Origin: an uncultured Bacteroidota bacterium
GTDB taxonomy: Bacteria > Bacteroidota > Bacteroidia > Chitinophagales > Saprospiraceae
Reading direction: 5' to 3'
DNA: 42,967 nucleotides
NCBI GenBank assembly: GCA_902609095.1
Contig: CACLQQ010000018.1
Coordinates: 1 to 42,967 of the forward strand
The position numbers and the translations under genes are program-made. The notes beneath the pieces were generated by a model. It saw only the letters and a list, made by a program, of their open reading frames with translations, ran no database searches and had not been told where the DNA came from. Numbering within the stretch: position 1 is the first letter of the stretch; every line of letters begins with the position of its first letter. Of the stretch, positions 18,522 through 27,280 are shown piece after piece.

Positions 18522-19883
18522 TTGAAGAACATAGTGTTTATAAATGATATTGTTTGTTTTGCTATTTTATTTGTTCTTCTGTTGATCAGTGGTTGCACAC
18601 AAGATACGACGTCTGAAGAAATCCAAATGGACGAAACACTCAAACGTCTTATATCTAACGTAGCTCCAGAACGTAGCTATGTGTACTATATAGTCCCTAC
18701 AGAAGAACAATTGGATCAAATACCTCAAGATTTAAGAAATCCACTAACTAAAGAAAAAGTGGATTTGGGCAAAATGTTGTTTTTCGAAACTGGTTTAGCC
18801 ATGAATGCAAGATATAATTCAGGTATGGGAACTTATTCATGTGCGACATGCCATTTACCAAGCGCAGCGTTTAAACCTGGTGCGCCTCAAGGTGTGGCAG
18901 ATGGAGGAATGGGTTTTGGTTTGCAAGGAGAGGATCGTGTAAAAAATGCTGATTACACAGAAGATGAATTAGATGTTCAAAGTGCTCGCCCATTAAGTTT
19001 AATCAATGTTGCTTTTGTCACTAATACCTTCTGGAATGGACAATTCGGAAGCAAAGGGGCAAATACTGGAACCGAAGAGCTCTGGGATGAACTCGAAGAA
19101 TTAGAGGGAAACTTCTTAGGATACGAGGCGATAGAAACTCAGAATTTTGAAGGAGTGGAAACTCATAGAATTTCCACCAATAAGAGATTACTGGATCAAT
19201 TTGGATATACTGAGTTATATGATGAGGTATTTCCTGAGTTAGATGAAGATTTACGATATTCTAATTTTGCTACTTCATTGGCACTATCAGCGTATATTAG
19301 ATCAATAACATCAAGTCAAGCGCCTTTTCAAAATTGGTTGAGAGGTGAATCAGAGGCCATGTCTATGGAAGAAAAATTAGGGGCACAAGTTTTCTTCGGC
19401 AAAGCAAGATGTACTAATTGTCACTATCAAAAGAACTTAGGATCTGATGAATTCCATCGTTTAGGGGTGAAGGATTTATATCAAAGACCATCGTTCAGTA
19501 CAGATCAATCTGATAGGAGGAATCTTGGTCGTGGTGGATTCACATTAGAGGAAGAAGATTATTATAAGTTCAAAGTTCCCACAATATATAATTTAGTAGA
19601 CGATTCATTTTATTTCCATGGTAGCAGCAAGAATACAGTCGAAGAAGTTGTCGATTACAAAATTCTTGCAGAAGCTGAAAATCCAAACGTTACTTCTGAG
19701 TCATTGTCAGAAAAGTTTCTTCCTTTAGAACTAACAGCTGAAGAAAGATCTAACTTAATTACGTTTTTAAAAGTGTCATTGCGTGATCCTGATCTTCAGA
19801 GATATGAACCAAACTTTGTATTATCTGGAAACTGTTTTCCAAATAATGACCCAGTTTCACGATTAGATTTAGGCTGTCAATAA
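18522..19883 (+). CDS. MauG/CcpA-type dihaem cytochrome c peroxidase, lipoprotein
   Basis: A 453-residue exported protein. The N-terminus is a lipoprotein signal peptide with lipobox LISGC (Cys about 25), so it should be lipid-anchored. Two c-type haem sites are visible: CATCH at about residue 106 and CTNCH at about residue 298. Family landmarks include ARPLSLINVAF, FWNGQFGS and YNLVDDSFYFHGS. The family reduces hydrogen peroxide with electrons from cytochromes or oxidises other substrates. The start is TTG at 18522, chosen because it gives a complete signal peptide; no in-frame ATG lies nearby. A good TTG/TAnnTTTG promoter precedes it. The substrate is unknown. Confidence 0.88.
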   Translation: MKNIVFINDIVCFAILFVLLLISGCTQDTTSEEIQMDETLKRLISNVAPERSYVYYIVPTEEQLDQIPQDLRNPLTKEKVDLGKMLFFETGLAMNARYNSGMGTYSCATCHLPSAAFKPGAPQGVADGGMGFGLQGEDRVKNADYTEDELDVQSARPLSLINVAFVTNTFWNGQFGSKGANTGTEELWDELEELEGNFLGYEAIETQNFEGVETHRISTNKRLLDQFGYTELYDEVFPELDEDLRYSNFATSLALSAYIRSITSSQAPFQNWLRGESEAMSMEEKLGAQVFFGKARCTNCHYQKNLGSDEFHRLGVKDLYQRPSFSTDQSDRRNLGRGGFTLEEEDYYKFKVPTIYNLVDDSFYFHGSSKNTVEEVVDYKILAEAENPNVTSESLSEKFLPLELTAEERSNLITFLKVSLRDPDLQRYEPNFVLSGNCFPNNDPVSRLDLGCQ

Positions 19884-19892
19884 TCTTAAGTT

Positions 19893-20486
19893 CTAAATTT
19901 CAGGGTTGTAATCTGGGACAAGAAACCATACTCTTTCCGAAAACTCAGATTTCAGGGCAAATAATAATGAATCTAAGTTGAGATTTTGGCAATCAATTCT
20001 CAAACCTACTCTTAGCAAACCATTATGCTGAGATTCAAAGGTATTATATCCTTTATTCGATATCTTATAAAGCATATCCTTCGCATAATGATCATTACTA
20101 AAAGTTCCTGTAATCACAACACACCCATCAATTAAATCAGCGGACTCAATCTTTGAAACCTCCATAGTTTCATTGGTGGTTTTACTTGTATCTGCAACAG
20201 TCGCCTCACTATATTGCAATACGTCAGATAGATCTTGGGGCACTTTACTGTAAAAAGTCCAGTACCATCCAAAAATCACCATGATACTCATCACCCCTAA
20301 TACCCACAACCATATAATGCTACTATTCGATTTCTTAGGCCTGTATGCTTTTCTAACTCTATCCTTATTTTCTTCGAGAACTACTTCCTGTTTAATAGGA
20401 AATAACTTTTCTAACTCTATTGAGGGTAAATAGTGAGTTTGCTTTGGTTTAAGATGATCTCGACTGTTAATTTTCACAGATTCCAT
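19893..20486 (-). CDS. Single-pass membrane protein with SPOR-like C-terminal domain
   Basis: A 197-residue protein: about 70 basic/polar cytoplasmic residues, one membrane helix (SSIIWLWVLGVMSIMVIFGW, about 54-78), a Ser/Thr-rich linker, then a roughly 80-residue domain with the SPOR rhythm (CVVITGTFSNDHYAKDML followed by KGYNTFES). SPOR domains bind denuded glycan strands at the division site, which would place it in the periplasm at the septum. It lacks obvious further domains. It converges on the peroxidase gene (9-base gap) and is divergent from hemL. Confidence 0.7.
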   Translation of the reverse strand: MESVKINSRDHLKPKQTHYLPSIELEKLFPIKQEVVLEENKDRVRKAYRPKKSNSSIIWLWVLGVMSIMVIFGWYWTFYSKVPQDLSDVLQYSEATVADTSKTTNETMEVSKIESADLIDGCVVITGTFSNDHYAKDMLYKISNKGYNTFESQHNGLLRVGLRIDCQNLNLDSLLFALKSEFSERVWFLVPDYNPEI

Positions 20487-20569
20487 CGATTCAGTTTGAT
20501 AGTCTTATGTTGCATTGATTTAAATTATGCTTCAACTACCTAAAAACAATTGAAGTTAGTTTTTGTATT

Positions 20570-20577
20570 GATATTTG
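20570..20577 (+). promoter_or_regulatory. Weak -7 box candidate for the hemL operon
   Basis: GATATTTG differs from TAnnTTTG by one base and lies 33 bases before the hemL ATG; a TTG at 20550-20552 is 17 bases upstream, slightly short. Position is right, sequence only fair. Confidence 0.3.
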
Positions 20578-20609
20578 TAGCAAAGGATAGAACAGTTTAA
20601 TAAAAAGAT

Positions 20610-21902
20610 ATGATCAAGAGAGCGAAATCACAAGCCCTTTTTAATGAAGCTAAAGAATTGTTCCCAGGAGGAGTTAACTCGCCGGTAAGAGCATTTAAAT
20701 CAGTATATGGTCCTCCCCTCTTTATTAAAAATGGAAACGGTTCTAAATTTTATGACGAGGATGATAACGAATATTTGGATTTCTGCTGTTCGTGGGGTCC
20801 TTTGATCCATGGGCATAATGCACATTTCATCAAAAATGCGGTGATAGAAACCATGTCCAATGGGATGTCTTTCGGCACGCCAACAAGACATGGTAATGAA
20901 TTAGGAAAACTAATAATCAGTAATCACAGATACATTGATAAAATAAGATTTGTAAGTAGTGGCACAGAAGCTGTAATGTCCGCTATACGCTTAGCTCGTG
21001 GTTATACCGGTAAAGATAAGATCATCAAATTTAACGGCTGTTATCACGGTCATGTAGATTCATTATTAGTTAATGCTGGCTCTGGCTTAGCTACCTTTGG
21101 AGTATCGTCTTCAGCAGGAATCCCTGAATCCTTCGCTAAAGAAACTTTAGTTCTAGACCTAAATGATTTAGCAGGATTTGAGGAAACCCTCAAGAATTAT
21201 GGAACACAGATCGCATGCGTTATAATAGAACCGATTCCAGCTAACAATGGTCTTCTAATCCAAGACACAAACTATTTAGTTTGGTTGAGAAAGCTTTGTG
21301 ATGATTATAACGTCTTACTTATCTTTGATGAAGTAATATCTGGTTTCAGAGTAGGCTTTGAAGGAGCTGCTGGGCATTATACCATACAACCAGACTTATT
21401 GACATTTGGCAAAATCATAGGAGGGGGTTTCCCGGTAGGTGCTTTTGGTGGGAGACAGGATATTATGGCTCATGTTTCCCCGGATGGGCCAGTATATCAA
21501 GCTGGTACACTTAGCGCTAATCCGGTAGCTATGACTGCAGGTCAAGCTAGCTTAGAGAAATGCTTAGAGTTAGGGTTTTATGAATCCCTGCACGAAAAGG
21601 CTGCTTACTTAGTCAATAATATGAATGAGTATTTTGAGGAGCAAGGTTACGAAATCCATATGAATCATATTGGCTCGATATTTTGGATTGCTTTTTCTGA
21701 TGAACGCATCATCACTTCAGACCAGATAGAAGCAAGTAAAATGGAATATTTTAAAAAGCTACATTCCTTCTTGCTTGATCATAATATCTATTTAGGCCCA
21801 TCAGGCTATGAAGTAGGTTTTGTTTCAGCGGCACACACATACGCTGACTTAGATTTTGCCATAGAAGTATTGCAGAAAGGGACGAATCAAATCATGTCAT
21901 AA
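20610..21902 (+). CDS. hemL: Glutamate-1-semialdehyde 2,1-aminomutase
   Basis: A 430-residue PLP enzyme of the class III aminotransferase family that converts glutamate-1-semialdehyde to 5-aminolevulinate in the C5 haem/tetrapyrrole route. Opening motif LFPGGVNSPVRAF is typical. FVSSGTEAVMSAIRLAR, NGCYHGHVDSL, LIFDEVISGFR and the PLP lysine in TFGKIIGGGFPVGAFGG (Lys about 268) are all present, as is YQAGTLSANPVAM. Length matches the family. The sensor kinase gene starts 7 bases after its stop, so all three genes to 23536 likely share a transcript. Confidence 0.97.
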   Translation: MIKRAKSQALFNEAKELFPGGVNSPVRAFKSVYGPPLFIKNGNGSKFYDEDDNEYLDFCCSWGPLIHGHNAHFIKNAVIETMSNGMSFGTPTRHGNELGKLIISNHRYIDKIRFVSSGTEAVMSAIRLARGYTGKDKIIKFNGCYHGHVDSLLVNAGSGLATFGVSSSAGIPESFAKETLVLDLNDLAGFEETLKNYGTQIACVIIEPIPANNGLLIQDTNYLVWLRKLCDDYNVLLIFDEVISGFRVGFEGAAGHYTIQPDLLTFGKIIGGGFPVGAFGGRQDIMAHVSPDGPVYQAGTLSANPVAMTAGQASLEKCLELGFYESLHEKAAYLVNNMNEYFEEQGYEIHMNHIGSIFWIAFSDERIITSDQIEASKMEYFKKLHSFLLDHNIYLGPSGYEVGFVSAAHTYADLDFAIEVLQKGTNQIMS

Positions 21903-21909
21903 CCTATTC

Positions 21910-22845
21910 ATGAATCGCTGGATATCAGTCTTAATCATGAGCTATATCCTACTGGCTATTAGCTGGTGGGGATACCTGTTATATATTAAGAATGATAAGT
22001 ATTATGAGGTATTAATAAGTCAAGAAATCCAAGCGAGTGAGATTAAGACAATCTTAGAAGAAAAGAAAGATCAATCTACAATGATCGTTAGTGAAGGCAT
22101 TGTTCTTGCTGCATCGGTTCTACTCGGCCTTTGGTTAATAAACAGGAGTATAAACAGAGAAATCACCTCGGTTAATAATCAAAACAATTTTCTTCTAAGC
22201 ATATCACATGAACTCAAATCACCCATCGCTGCCATTAAGCTTGCCATTCAAACCTTGAAGCGAAAAGAACTAAAGATCGAACAGAAAGAATTACTTCTGG
22301 ATCGGGCGATATTAGATTCTGACCGATTAGAAAAAATGATAGAAAACGTTTTAATCACAGCAAATTTTGATAATAGCAGTTTTCAAGTATTTATTGAGCA
22401 AATCGAACTGGTAGAGGTTATATCCAAAATAATCAGAGAACATCAACAACTATCCCTCAGAGATATTTATCTGACTAATGATCTTACTAAGAACCTATAT
22501 CTAACAGATGAGTCCATTATCAGGATTATAGTCGATAACCTATTGGAGAATGCAGTTAAGTATAGTGAACCAAATGAAAGAATTGACGTAAAGCTTTATG
22601 AGACTGGTTCAGAATTAAATATACAGGTGGAGGATTTAGGAATCGGAATAAGTGAAAAAGATAAATTCAAGGTTATAGATCGTTTTTACCGAGGAGATAA
22701 TAAAAATGTTCGTAAACAAAAAGGTGCTGGCCTTGGATTATATATTGTCAAACGACTATCTGATAAATTAAATGGTTCTTTAAGCATTTCAGACAATCTA
22801 CCAAAAGGAATCATTATTGGAGTAAAACTTCCAATACGTGATTAA
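21910..22845 (+). CDS. Sensor histidine kinase
   Basis: A 311-residue inner-membrane kinase. Two membrane helices (about 6-26 and 58-78) flank a short loop of about 30 residues, so the input domain is minimal and may sense membrane state or a partner protein. There is no recognisable HAMP or PAS domain. The H-box is FLLSISHELKSPIAAIKLAI with phospho-acceptor His100. The ATPase part has VDNLLENAVKYSEP (N-box), VEDLGIGIS (G1), RFYRGDN (F-box) and GAGLGLYIV (G2), all intact. It is tightly placed after hemL and overlaps the response regulator gene by 8 bases, which indicates translational coupling of the pair. Confidence 0.92.
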   Translation: MNRWISVLIMSYILLAISWWGYLLYIKNDKYYEVLISQEIQASEIKTILEEKKDQSTMIVSEGIVLAASVLLGLWLINRSINREITSVNNQNNFLLSISHELKSPIAAIKLAIQTLKRKELKIEQKELLLDRAILDSDRLEKMIENVLITANFDNSSFQVFIEQIELVEVISKIIREHQQLSLRDIYLTNDLTKNLYLTDESIIRIIVDNLLENAVKYSEPNERIDVKLYETGSELNIQVEDLGIGISEKDKFKVIDRFYRGDNKNVRKQKGAGLGLYIVKRLSDKLNGSLSISDNLPKGIIIGVKLPIRD

Positions 22846-23536
22846 CAATGATGATTACATATTAATAGTCGAAGATGAGCCTCATATAGCACACTTATTA
22901 GGTGTTAATTTACAGATTGACGATTACCAAACTATAACTGCAGATACAGGAGAAGAAGCATGGAATCAAATCGTAAGTGCAAGGCCTCAACTTGTTTTGT
23001 TGGATGTTATGCTTCCTGATTTAGATGGAAACTCATTATGTAAAAGAATCAAAGCAAAGTACCAGAATGTACCTGTTCTCATGCTTAGTGCATTGGGTCA
23101 GTCTTCAGATAGAATAAGAGGATTAAAAGCAGGAGCTGATGACTACATGCCAAAACCATTCAACCTCGAAGAACTATTATTAAAAGTTCACAAACTTCTT
23201 AAACTCTATCAATCTGATTTAAAAATTGAAAATGTCAATAATGATAATATAGGAGCGATATCGTATAATCGAAATAGTTATACACTCAATTATGAGAATG
23301 ATGTATTATATCTTTCTTTGAAAGAGGCACAATTATTAGAGTATTTAATTGACCATAAGAACACTGCTGTTCCTCGACAAGACCTTATCATTCATTTATG
23401 GGGCTCAACTAAAAATAGCAATCCAAGAACTATAGATAACTATGTCTCTAATATTAGAAAATTTTTGGATAAGGACACGGAGAGTTCAGTAGAGCTCAAA
23501 ACTATCAGAGGTGTAGGTTATATGCTCGTCACCTGA
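22838..23536 (+). CDS. OmpR/PhoB-family response regulator
   Basis: A 232-residue transcription factor. The receiver domain (about 1-120) has the acidic pair in LIVEDEP, phospho-acceptor Asp56 in VLLDVMLPDLDG and the conserved Lys in MPKPFNLEEL. The C-terminal winged-helix DNA-binding domain contains LSLKEAQLLEYLI and RTIDNYVSNIRKFLD followed by TIRGVGYML. The start is GTG at 22838 inside the end of the kinase gene; the nearby ATG is out of frame. With the kinase it forms a two-component pair, and its targets are not indicated. Confidence 0.93.
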   Translation: MINNDDYILIVEDEPHIAHLLGVNLQIDDYQTITADTGEEAWNQIVSARPQLVLLDVMLPDLDGNSLCKRIKAKYQNVPVLMLSALGQSSDRIRGLKAGADDYMPKPFNLEELLLKVHKLLKLYQSDLKIENVNNDNIGAISYNRNSYTLNYENDVLYLSLKEAQLLEYLIDHKNTAVPRQDLIIHLWGSTKNSNPRTIDNYVSNIRKFLDKDTESSVELKTIRGVGYMLVT

Positions 23537-23546
23537 GCATCAGGCA

Positions 23547-24277
23547 TTACACAAACTCTTTTGTCATATCTTCTGGTTCTAATGCATGCATAGTTAATGC
23601 GGCTGTAGCTAACGGAGGTGCGATAATTGTACCTAATAATGGAATGGCTAGCATTAACAAGAATACCATACCATTAGACGATACTCTAACCTTGTTATCT
23701 CTGACTAAGTCTATGATTCCTCAATACGTAAAGTGGCGTTCAGCCCATAAATCGTAATTACCAAACCCGGCATAAAAGCCTTGAATCAAAAAAAGGAAAG
23801 GAGAACTAACCCCGCCTAAGACAGGAAAGAACGATACGAAAAAGATCATTATAGATAAAAATATTTCTCTAAATACATTTCTCACTGTAATACGGAGACT
23901 TCGCAGCAAATCCTTTATGAAATGACCTCTTTCAACTGTAGAGTCACTATAATGCCTTTCTAAGTCTTCTGACAGTCTGCTCCTCAACGGAGCGGTTATA
24001 ATTAAAACGATATACTTAAATAAAATGAAGAAGATAAAACCCATAAATACTCCTGATATAAAATCAGTTATTGTACCAAGAACATTAATATCAATTGATA
24101 TAAAGCTCAAGAGATAATCTGACAATAATTGTAGTAATTTCTTACTACAGTTATCATAAAAAAGTAAATCAATAAACCTCGAGCTCCTGATTAAACAAAG
24201 TATTTCAGTCCACCTATTGTCTTGATATAAGAATAGGCATGTCTGTAGTGATGAAAAGATCTTGTGATTGAATACAT
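23547..24277 (-). pseudogene. EI24/CysZ-like membrane protein gene, broken by two stops and a frameshift
   Basis: Reading the minus strand from ATG 24277 gives MYSITRSFHHYRHAYSYIKT and on to GGLKYFV, the usual N-terminus of this membrane family, then TAA at 24191-24193. The frame continues SGARGLLIYFFMITVVRN and must shift near 24115-24140 into the frame coding FMGFIFFILFKYIVLIITAP and FYAGFGNYDLWAERHF. TGA at 23721-23723 follows, after which the same frame carries on with NGMVFLLMLAIPLLG and TIIAPPLATAAL to a proper TAA at 23547. The total, about 243 codons, fits the family, and FYAGFGN...ERHF followed by IAPPLA is its signature. An open piece of 134 codons (23721-24125) survives but lacks both ends. 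It converges on the response regulator gene. The family name is from recalled motifs; the exact transport role is uncertain. Confidence 0.8.
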
Positions 24278-24370
24278 GAATGAATTACTTTCTTTATTCA
24301 CAAGGTCAAAAACATGCGTCTATAATCAAAATCATATAGACTTAAACAAATATAAATAAGATCAATGAGC

Positions 24371-25756
24371 TTACTTAGCTGGCTTAGCTCTCTTAGTTTT
24401 AAACAACTCTTTGAGCTCTTTATCATTCAAGAATCCTAAATCAGAGAATGTAGCTTGTACAAATTTTTTAATATCCTGATAGTCTTTACTTCGCTTTTCA
24501 GTATAGGTACGTAATAATGTCCTTACATACTTCATACTAATCTCTTTAATTCCCTGATTAAACTTTTCATTAGAAAAGATATTCATATAAATAGTGAATG
24601 TCTTATTCAACTCAATATAATCTTGAAAATCCTTAGGGTTTAATGCAGCTATAAATCTCTTAAACTTAAATCCTACGTTGTTTCTCATGCACTCATTCTG
24701 GCGAGACAAACCTTTATTCTTATTATAATAATTACGGGCGATCTCTATAGCATCAGAATTGATATAACCAATACCATCAATCTGAGTAATACATCCTAAA
24801 AATTCTTTGAGATCTTTTGAATCTGTTTTTCCGACAATAGATTCTAATCTACTGTAATCATACTCTTTCAACCCTTGAGACCCTAACTGAAGTTTTTTAA
24901 CCGCATTAAAGAGGTTCTCTTCTTCTTTTCCCTCAGCAACATAACTATTTAATCTTTCCGCCGCTAACTTCTTTTCTGAATCGCTCAGTTCAAAATATGA
25001 AGAAATTAATAGTACAACACCTAAATGCTCGTCGCTATTTCCTAATGAGCCATGAGTTAATATTTCAGAAATATACTTGTAAACACTCTTACCGGCATCA
25101 CTACCCAGAGTTGCACGATAATTCAAAAAATTAAGAATAGACTGAATCTCAATCTTTAAATCTGCTGATGACATCGGTTTCTCAGCTGTTAAGTAATTGA
25201 ATTTTATAAACTGCTTACTATATCGCTCAAAGCCTAACTTACGCGATCTAATATCTCGATATTTGATCAGTTTGAGATCTTGTAAGAAGGTTTTTACAAG
25301 CTTGTTTGATATTTCTGCGATTAGATTAGTGATCCAAATGTCACTACTCAAAGCAAACCCTATTTCTACGGTTTGACCTATTCTTTGACATAACAATTCA
25401 AAATTCGAAGAGTTGCATATAGCCAGTAATACATTCTTGAAATGCTCTTGTGGCCTGATATACTTGATTTGATCATTCAGAGCTCCTCTTAAAACAGCAT
25501 AACCTAATATTCTTGGTAGGAACAATCCTTCTAACATAGGATTACAAATCTTCTCTTCTAAAGAAACAAGTTGCAATGGATCATTCTGGGCTACTTCATT
25601 ATGAAGTTCATCTATTTGGCCTTCAAAAGCCTCTTTTAGCTGATTATAAAACTGCTCATCTTCTTCATCTAAGTATTGAGATAGAAATTCACTATTCTGA
25701 ATTCCCTCTTCGATAGAGTTTAATTTATCTATATATTTTTTCTCTAAATTAATCAT
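24371..25756 (-). CDS. Uncharacterised 461-residue protein
   Basis: I do not recognise this protein. It is hydrophilic, without signal peptide or membrane segment, and mostly alpha-helical in appearance, with a Glu/Asp-rich N-terminus (about 1-60) and a Lys/Arg-rich C-terminus ending KTKRAKPAK. Cysteines are few and show no metal-binding pattern. The ATG at 25756 (MINLEKKYIDKLNSIEEG) is the natural start. It lies downstream of a strong terminator after rpsP, so it should have its own promoter, but no good TAnnTTTG box is visible in the 50 bases before it. Codon use looks like that of its neighbours. A cytoplasmic scaffold or repeat-helix protein is possible, nothing more. Confidence 0.75.
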   Translation of the reverse strand: MINLEKKYIDKLNSIEEGIQNSEFLSQYLDEEDEQFYNQLKEAFEGQIDELHNEVAQNDPLQLVSLEEKICNPMLEGLFLPRILGYAVLRGALNDQIKYIRPQEHFKNVLLAICNSSNFELLCQRIGQTVEIGFALSSDIWITNLIAEISNKLVKTFLQDLKLIKYRDIRSRKLGFERYSKQFIKFNYLTAEKPMSSADLKIEIQSILNFLNYRATLGSDAGKSVYKYISEILTHGSLGNSDEHLGVVLLISSYFELSDSEKKLAAERLNSYVAEGKEEENLFNAVKKLQLGSQGLKEYDYSRLESIVGKTDSKDLKEFLGCITQIDGIGYINSDAIEIARNYYNKNKGLSRQNECMRNNVGFKFKRFIAALNPKDFQDYIELNKTFTIYMNIFSNEKFNQGIKEISMKYVRTLLRTYTEKRSKDYQDIKKFVQATFSDLGFLNDKELKELFKTKRAKPAK

Positions 25757-25804
25757 GACTTGGTCTTTTCGAGCTTAGACAGGATAATAATAAACAAATA
25801 AATA

Positions 25805-25830
25805 AGAGCTGATGCCATAGCATCAGCTCT
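25805..25830 (-). terminator. Rho-independent terminator after rpsP
   Basis: AGAGCTGATGC (25805-25815) and GCATCAGCTCT (25820-25830) form a perfect 11-bp stem with a CATA loop. On the minus strand it is followed by TTATTTATTTGTTT. It lies 16 bases past the rpsP stop. Confidence 0.85.
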
Positions 25831-25845
25831 CTAAATAAATACTAT

Positions 25846-26334
25846 TTATTCTTCTTCATCAGCAGCACCTTGCTGGAATTCAGCCAGTGCTTCTGAATCC
25901 CCTTCATGCTGTTGAGCAACTTTTTTAGGTGAACCAAAGACCAACTTGTGATGAACTTCAATCTCTGCTCTGTTTTGTTCAAATCTCGCTGCTACTTTCG
26001 CCTCTTTGGCATCAATAAACTCTTGATACTTCTTATCTGCTTCTTCTTGCGTTATAGCTCCTTTCTTCACACCTCTTTGGAGATGCTTCTTGTACATTAC
26101 ACCTTTGAATCTAAGGATAGCTCTGGCGGTATCTGTCGGTTGAGCACCTTTAGTTAACCAATCATAAGCTCGTTCTCTATCTAATTCGATAGTCGCCGGC
26201 TTAGTCATAGGATTATAACTTCCAATTTTCTCGATGAACTTACCATCTCTCGGCGCTCTCGAGTCAGCTACGATAATATGATAATAAGGTTGTTTACGTC
26301 GGCCTCTACGAGCCAATCTAATTTTTACAGGCAT
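25846..26334 (-). CDS. rpsP: 30S ribosomal protein bS16
   Basis: A 162-residue bS16. The N-terminal 80 residues are the ribosomal core: [40 protein letters not shown] and [16 protein letters not shown]. The remaining 80 residues form a charged, Ala/Glu-rich tail, a length usual in Bacteroidota rather than a fusion. A TAnnTTTG box lies at 26401-26408, giving a leader of about 60 bases that holds a small ACCAC/GTGGT hairpin (26371-26383). In many bacteria rpsP heads rpsP-rimM-trmD-rplS; here rimM and trmD are absent from the neighbourhood and rplS lies upstream instead. Confidence 0.97.
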   Translation of the reverse strand: MPVKIRLARRGRRKQPYYHIIVADSRAPRDGKFIEKIGSYNPMTKPATIELDRERAYDWLTKGAQPTDTARAILRFKGVMYKKHLQRGVKKGAITQEEADKKYQEFIDAKEAKVAARFEQNRAEIEVHHKLVFGSPKKVAQQHEGDSEALAEFQQGAADEEE

Positions 26335-26400
26335 ATTGTTAATTTATTTGGTTAAACCATACCCCCATGCACCACAAAGTGGTAAGGAGGATTAAAAGGT

Positions 26401-26408
26401 CAAAAGTA
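26401..26408 (-). promoter_or_regulatory. -7 promoter box for rpsP
   Basis: TACTTTTG on the minus strand matches TAnnTTTG, 66 bases before the rpsP ATG and just past the end of the upstream lipoprotein gene. A -33 TTG at standard spacing is not clear. Confidence 0.45.
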
Positions 26409-26423
26409 CGTATTATTTTAAAT

Positions 26424-26855
26424 TCAATTAATGGAAGATAAATTCCGCGTGGATAAGGAATCAACGTAGACTAGTGTAAAATTAAATTCATATCCTCTTA
26501 TCTCAGTCTGCAAATAAAGTGAATCGTTAGACCGTAATTGGATTTCATACTCTATGCGTTCTGGATAATCTTGAATTATTCTCTTATCAAACTGTACAAA
26601 GGATGATTGTACTGTCTTCCTAAGTAGGTTAGTTTCTAAAACTGAATCTTGGATGAAATTTATGAAAGCATTTTCTAAGGTTAGAGTAGGCTTACCATTG
26701 CGTTGGGCCTCTACTAACGCCCAATAGCCCTTGATATCAGACCGTATTGAATCTTGTTTCTTACAAGATGATTGAAAACAGCTCCAACTTAATAGAAGAC
26801 ATATAAGAGATGGAATAGCCATAAATGATCCTTGACAAGCTATTCTATATGCCAT
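26424..26855 (-). CDS. Small putative lipoprotein, lipocalin-like
   Basis: About 143 residues from the ATG at 26855, which I prefer to the longer frame beginning at 26912 inside rplS. The N-terminus has a hydrophobic segment (MAIPSLICLLLSWSC) ending in a possible lipobox cysteine. The mature part starts with DIKGYWALVEAQRNGKP and alternates polar and aromatic residues in a way that suggests a beta-barrel like the lipocalin-type lipoproteins common in Bacteroidota. The internal start MAIPSLICLL at 26822 is an alternative. It begins 11 bases after rplS and is probably read with it. Function unknown. Confidence 0.6.
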   Translation of the reverse strand: MAYRIACQGSFMAIPSLICLLLSWSCFQSSCKKQDSIRSDIKGYWALVEAQRNGKPTLTLENAFINFIQDSVLETNLLRKTVQSSFVQFDKRIIQDYPERIEYEIQLRSNDSLYLQTEIRGYEFNFTLVYVDSLSTRNLSSIN

Positions 26856-26865
26856 AGAGAAAAAC

Positions 26866-27222
26866 TTATTTAGAGCCCTGGTTCTTTTCTTTAATCTTCG
26901 CCTTCTTACCAACCAATTCTCTTAAATAGTACAATTTGGCCCTTCTTACTTTACCCCTCTTGTTCAACTTAATATCAACTATACTGGGAGAGTTGTAAGG
27001 AAAAATACGCTCTACACCGTAGTTTCCAGACATTTTACGAACTGTGAACATTTTGTTCGTGCCAGCACCTCTCATTTTAATAACATCTCCTTTGAAAATC
27101 TGAACTCGTTCTTTACTTCCTTCTACGATCTTGTAGCTCACTGAAATATTATCACCAGGTGAGAACTTTACGAAATCATTAGACTTAACTAATTTCTCTT
27201 CTACCAATTTAACAAAGTCCAT
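26866..27222 (-). CDS. rplS: 50S ribosomal protein bL19
   Basis: A 118-residue bL19: [24 protein letters not shown]-type loop ([12 protein letters not shown]), [20 protein letters not shown] and the basic [20 protein letters not shown] tail are all typical. It sits at the subunit interface near bL14. The ATG at 27222 gives [15 protein letters not shown], as usual. A perfect TAnnTTTG box lies at 27247-27254. trmD, the usual upstream partner, is not next to it. Confidence 0.97.
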   Translation of the reverse strand: MDFVKLVEEKLVKSNDFVKFSPGDNISVSYKIVEGSKERVQIFKGDVIKMRGAGTNKMFTVRKMSGNYGVERIFPYNSPSIVDIKLNKRGKVRRAKLYYLRELVGKKAKIKEKNQGSK

Positions 27223-27246
27223 TGTTCCAAATTTTTAAAACGGCTG

Positions 27247-27254
27247 CAAATCTA
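27247..27254 (-). promoter_or_regulatory. -7 promoter box for rplS
   Basis: TAGATTTG on the minus strand matches TAnnTTTG, about 24 bases before the rplS ATG. The upstream sequence is AT-rich with no clear -33 TTG. Confidence 0.45.
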
Positions 27255-27280
27255 TATATATTTTTAATTAAAATCTTTGT

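Noticed and set aside
23721-24125. A complete 134-residue membrane protein
   Set aside because: It starts at TTG in the middle of a family and ends at a TGA with homologous sequence continuing after it. It is a fragment of the EI24/CysZ-like pseudogene.
26856-26912. Longer start of the lipoprotein gene inside rplS
   Set aside because: The extra residues are highly basic and simply reflect the rplS coding sequence in another frame; the start at 26855 or 26822 fits a signal peptide.
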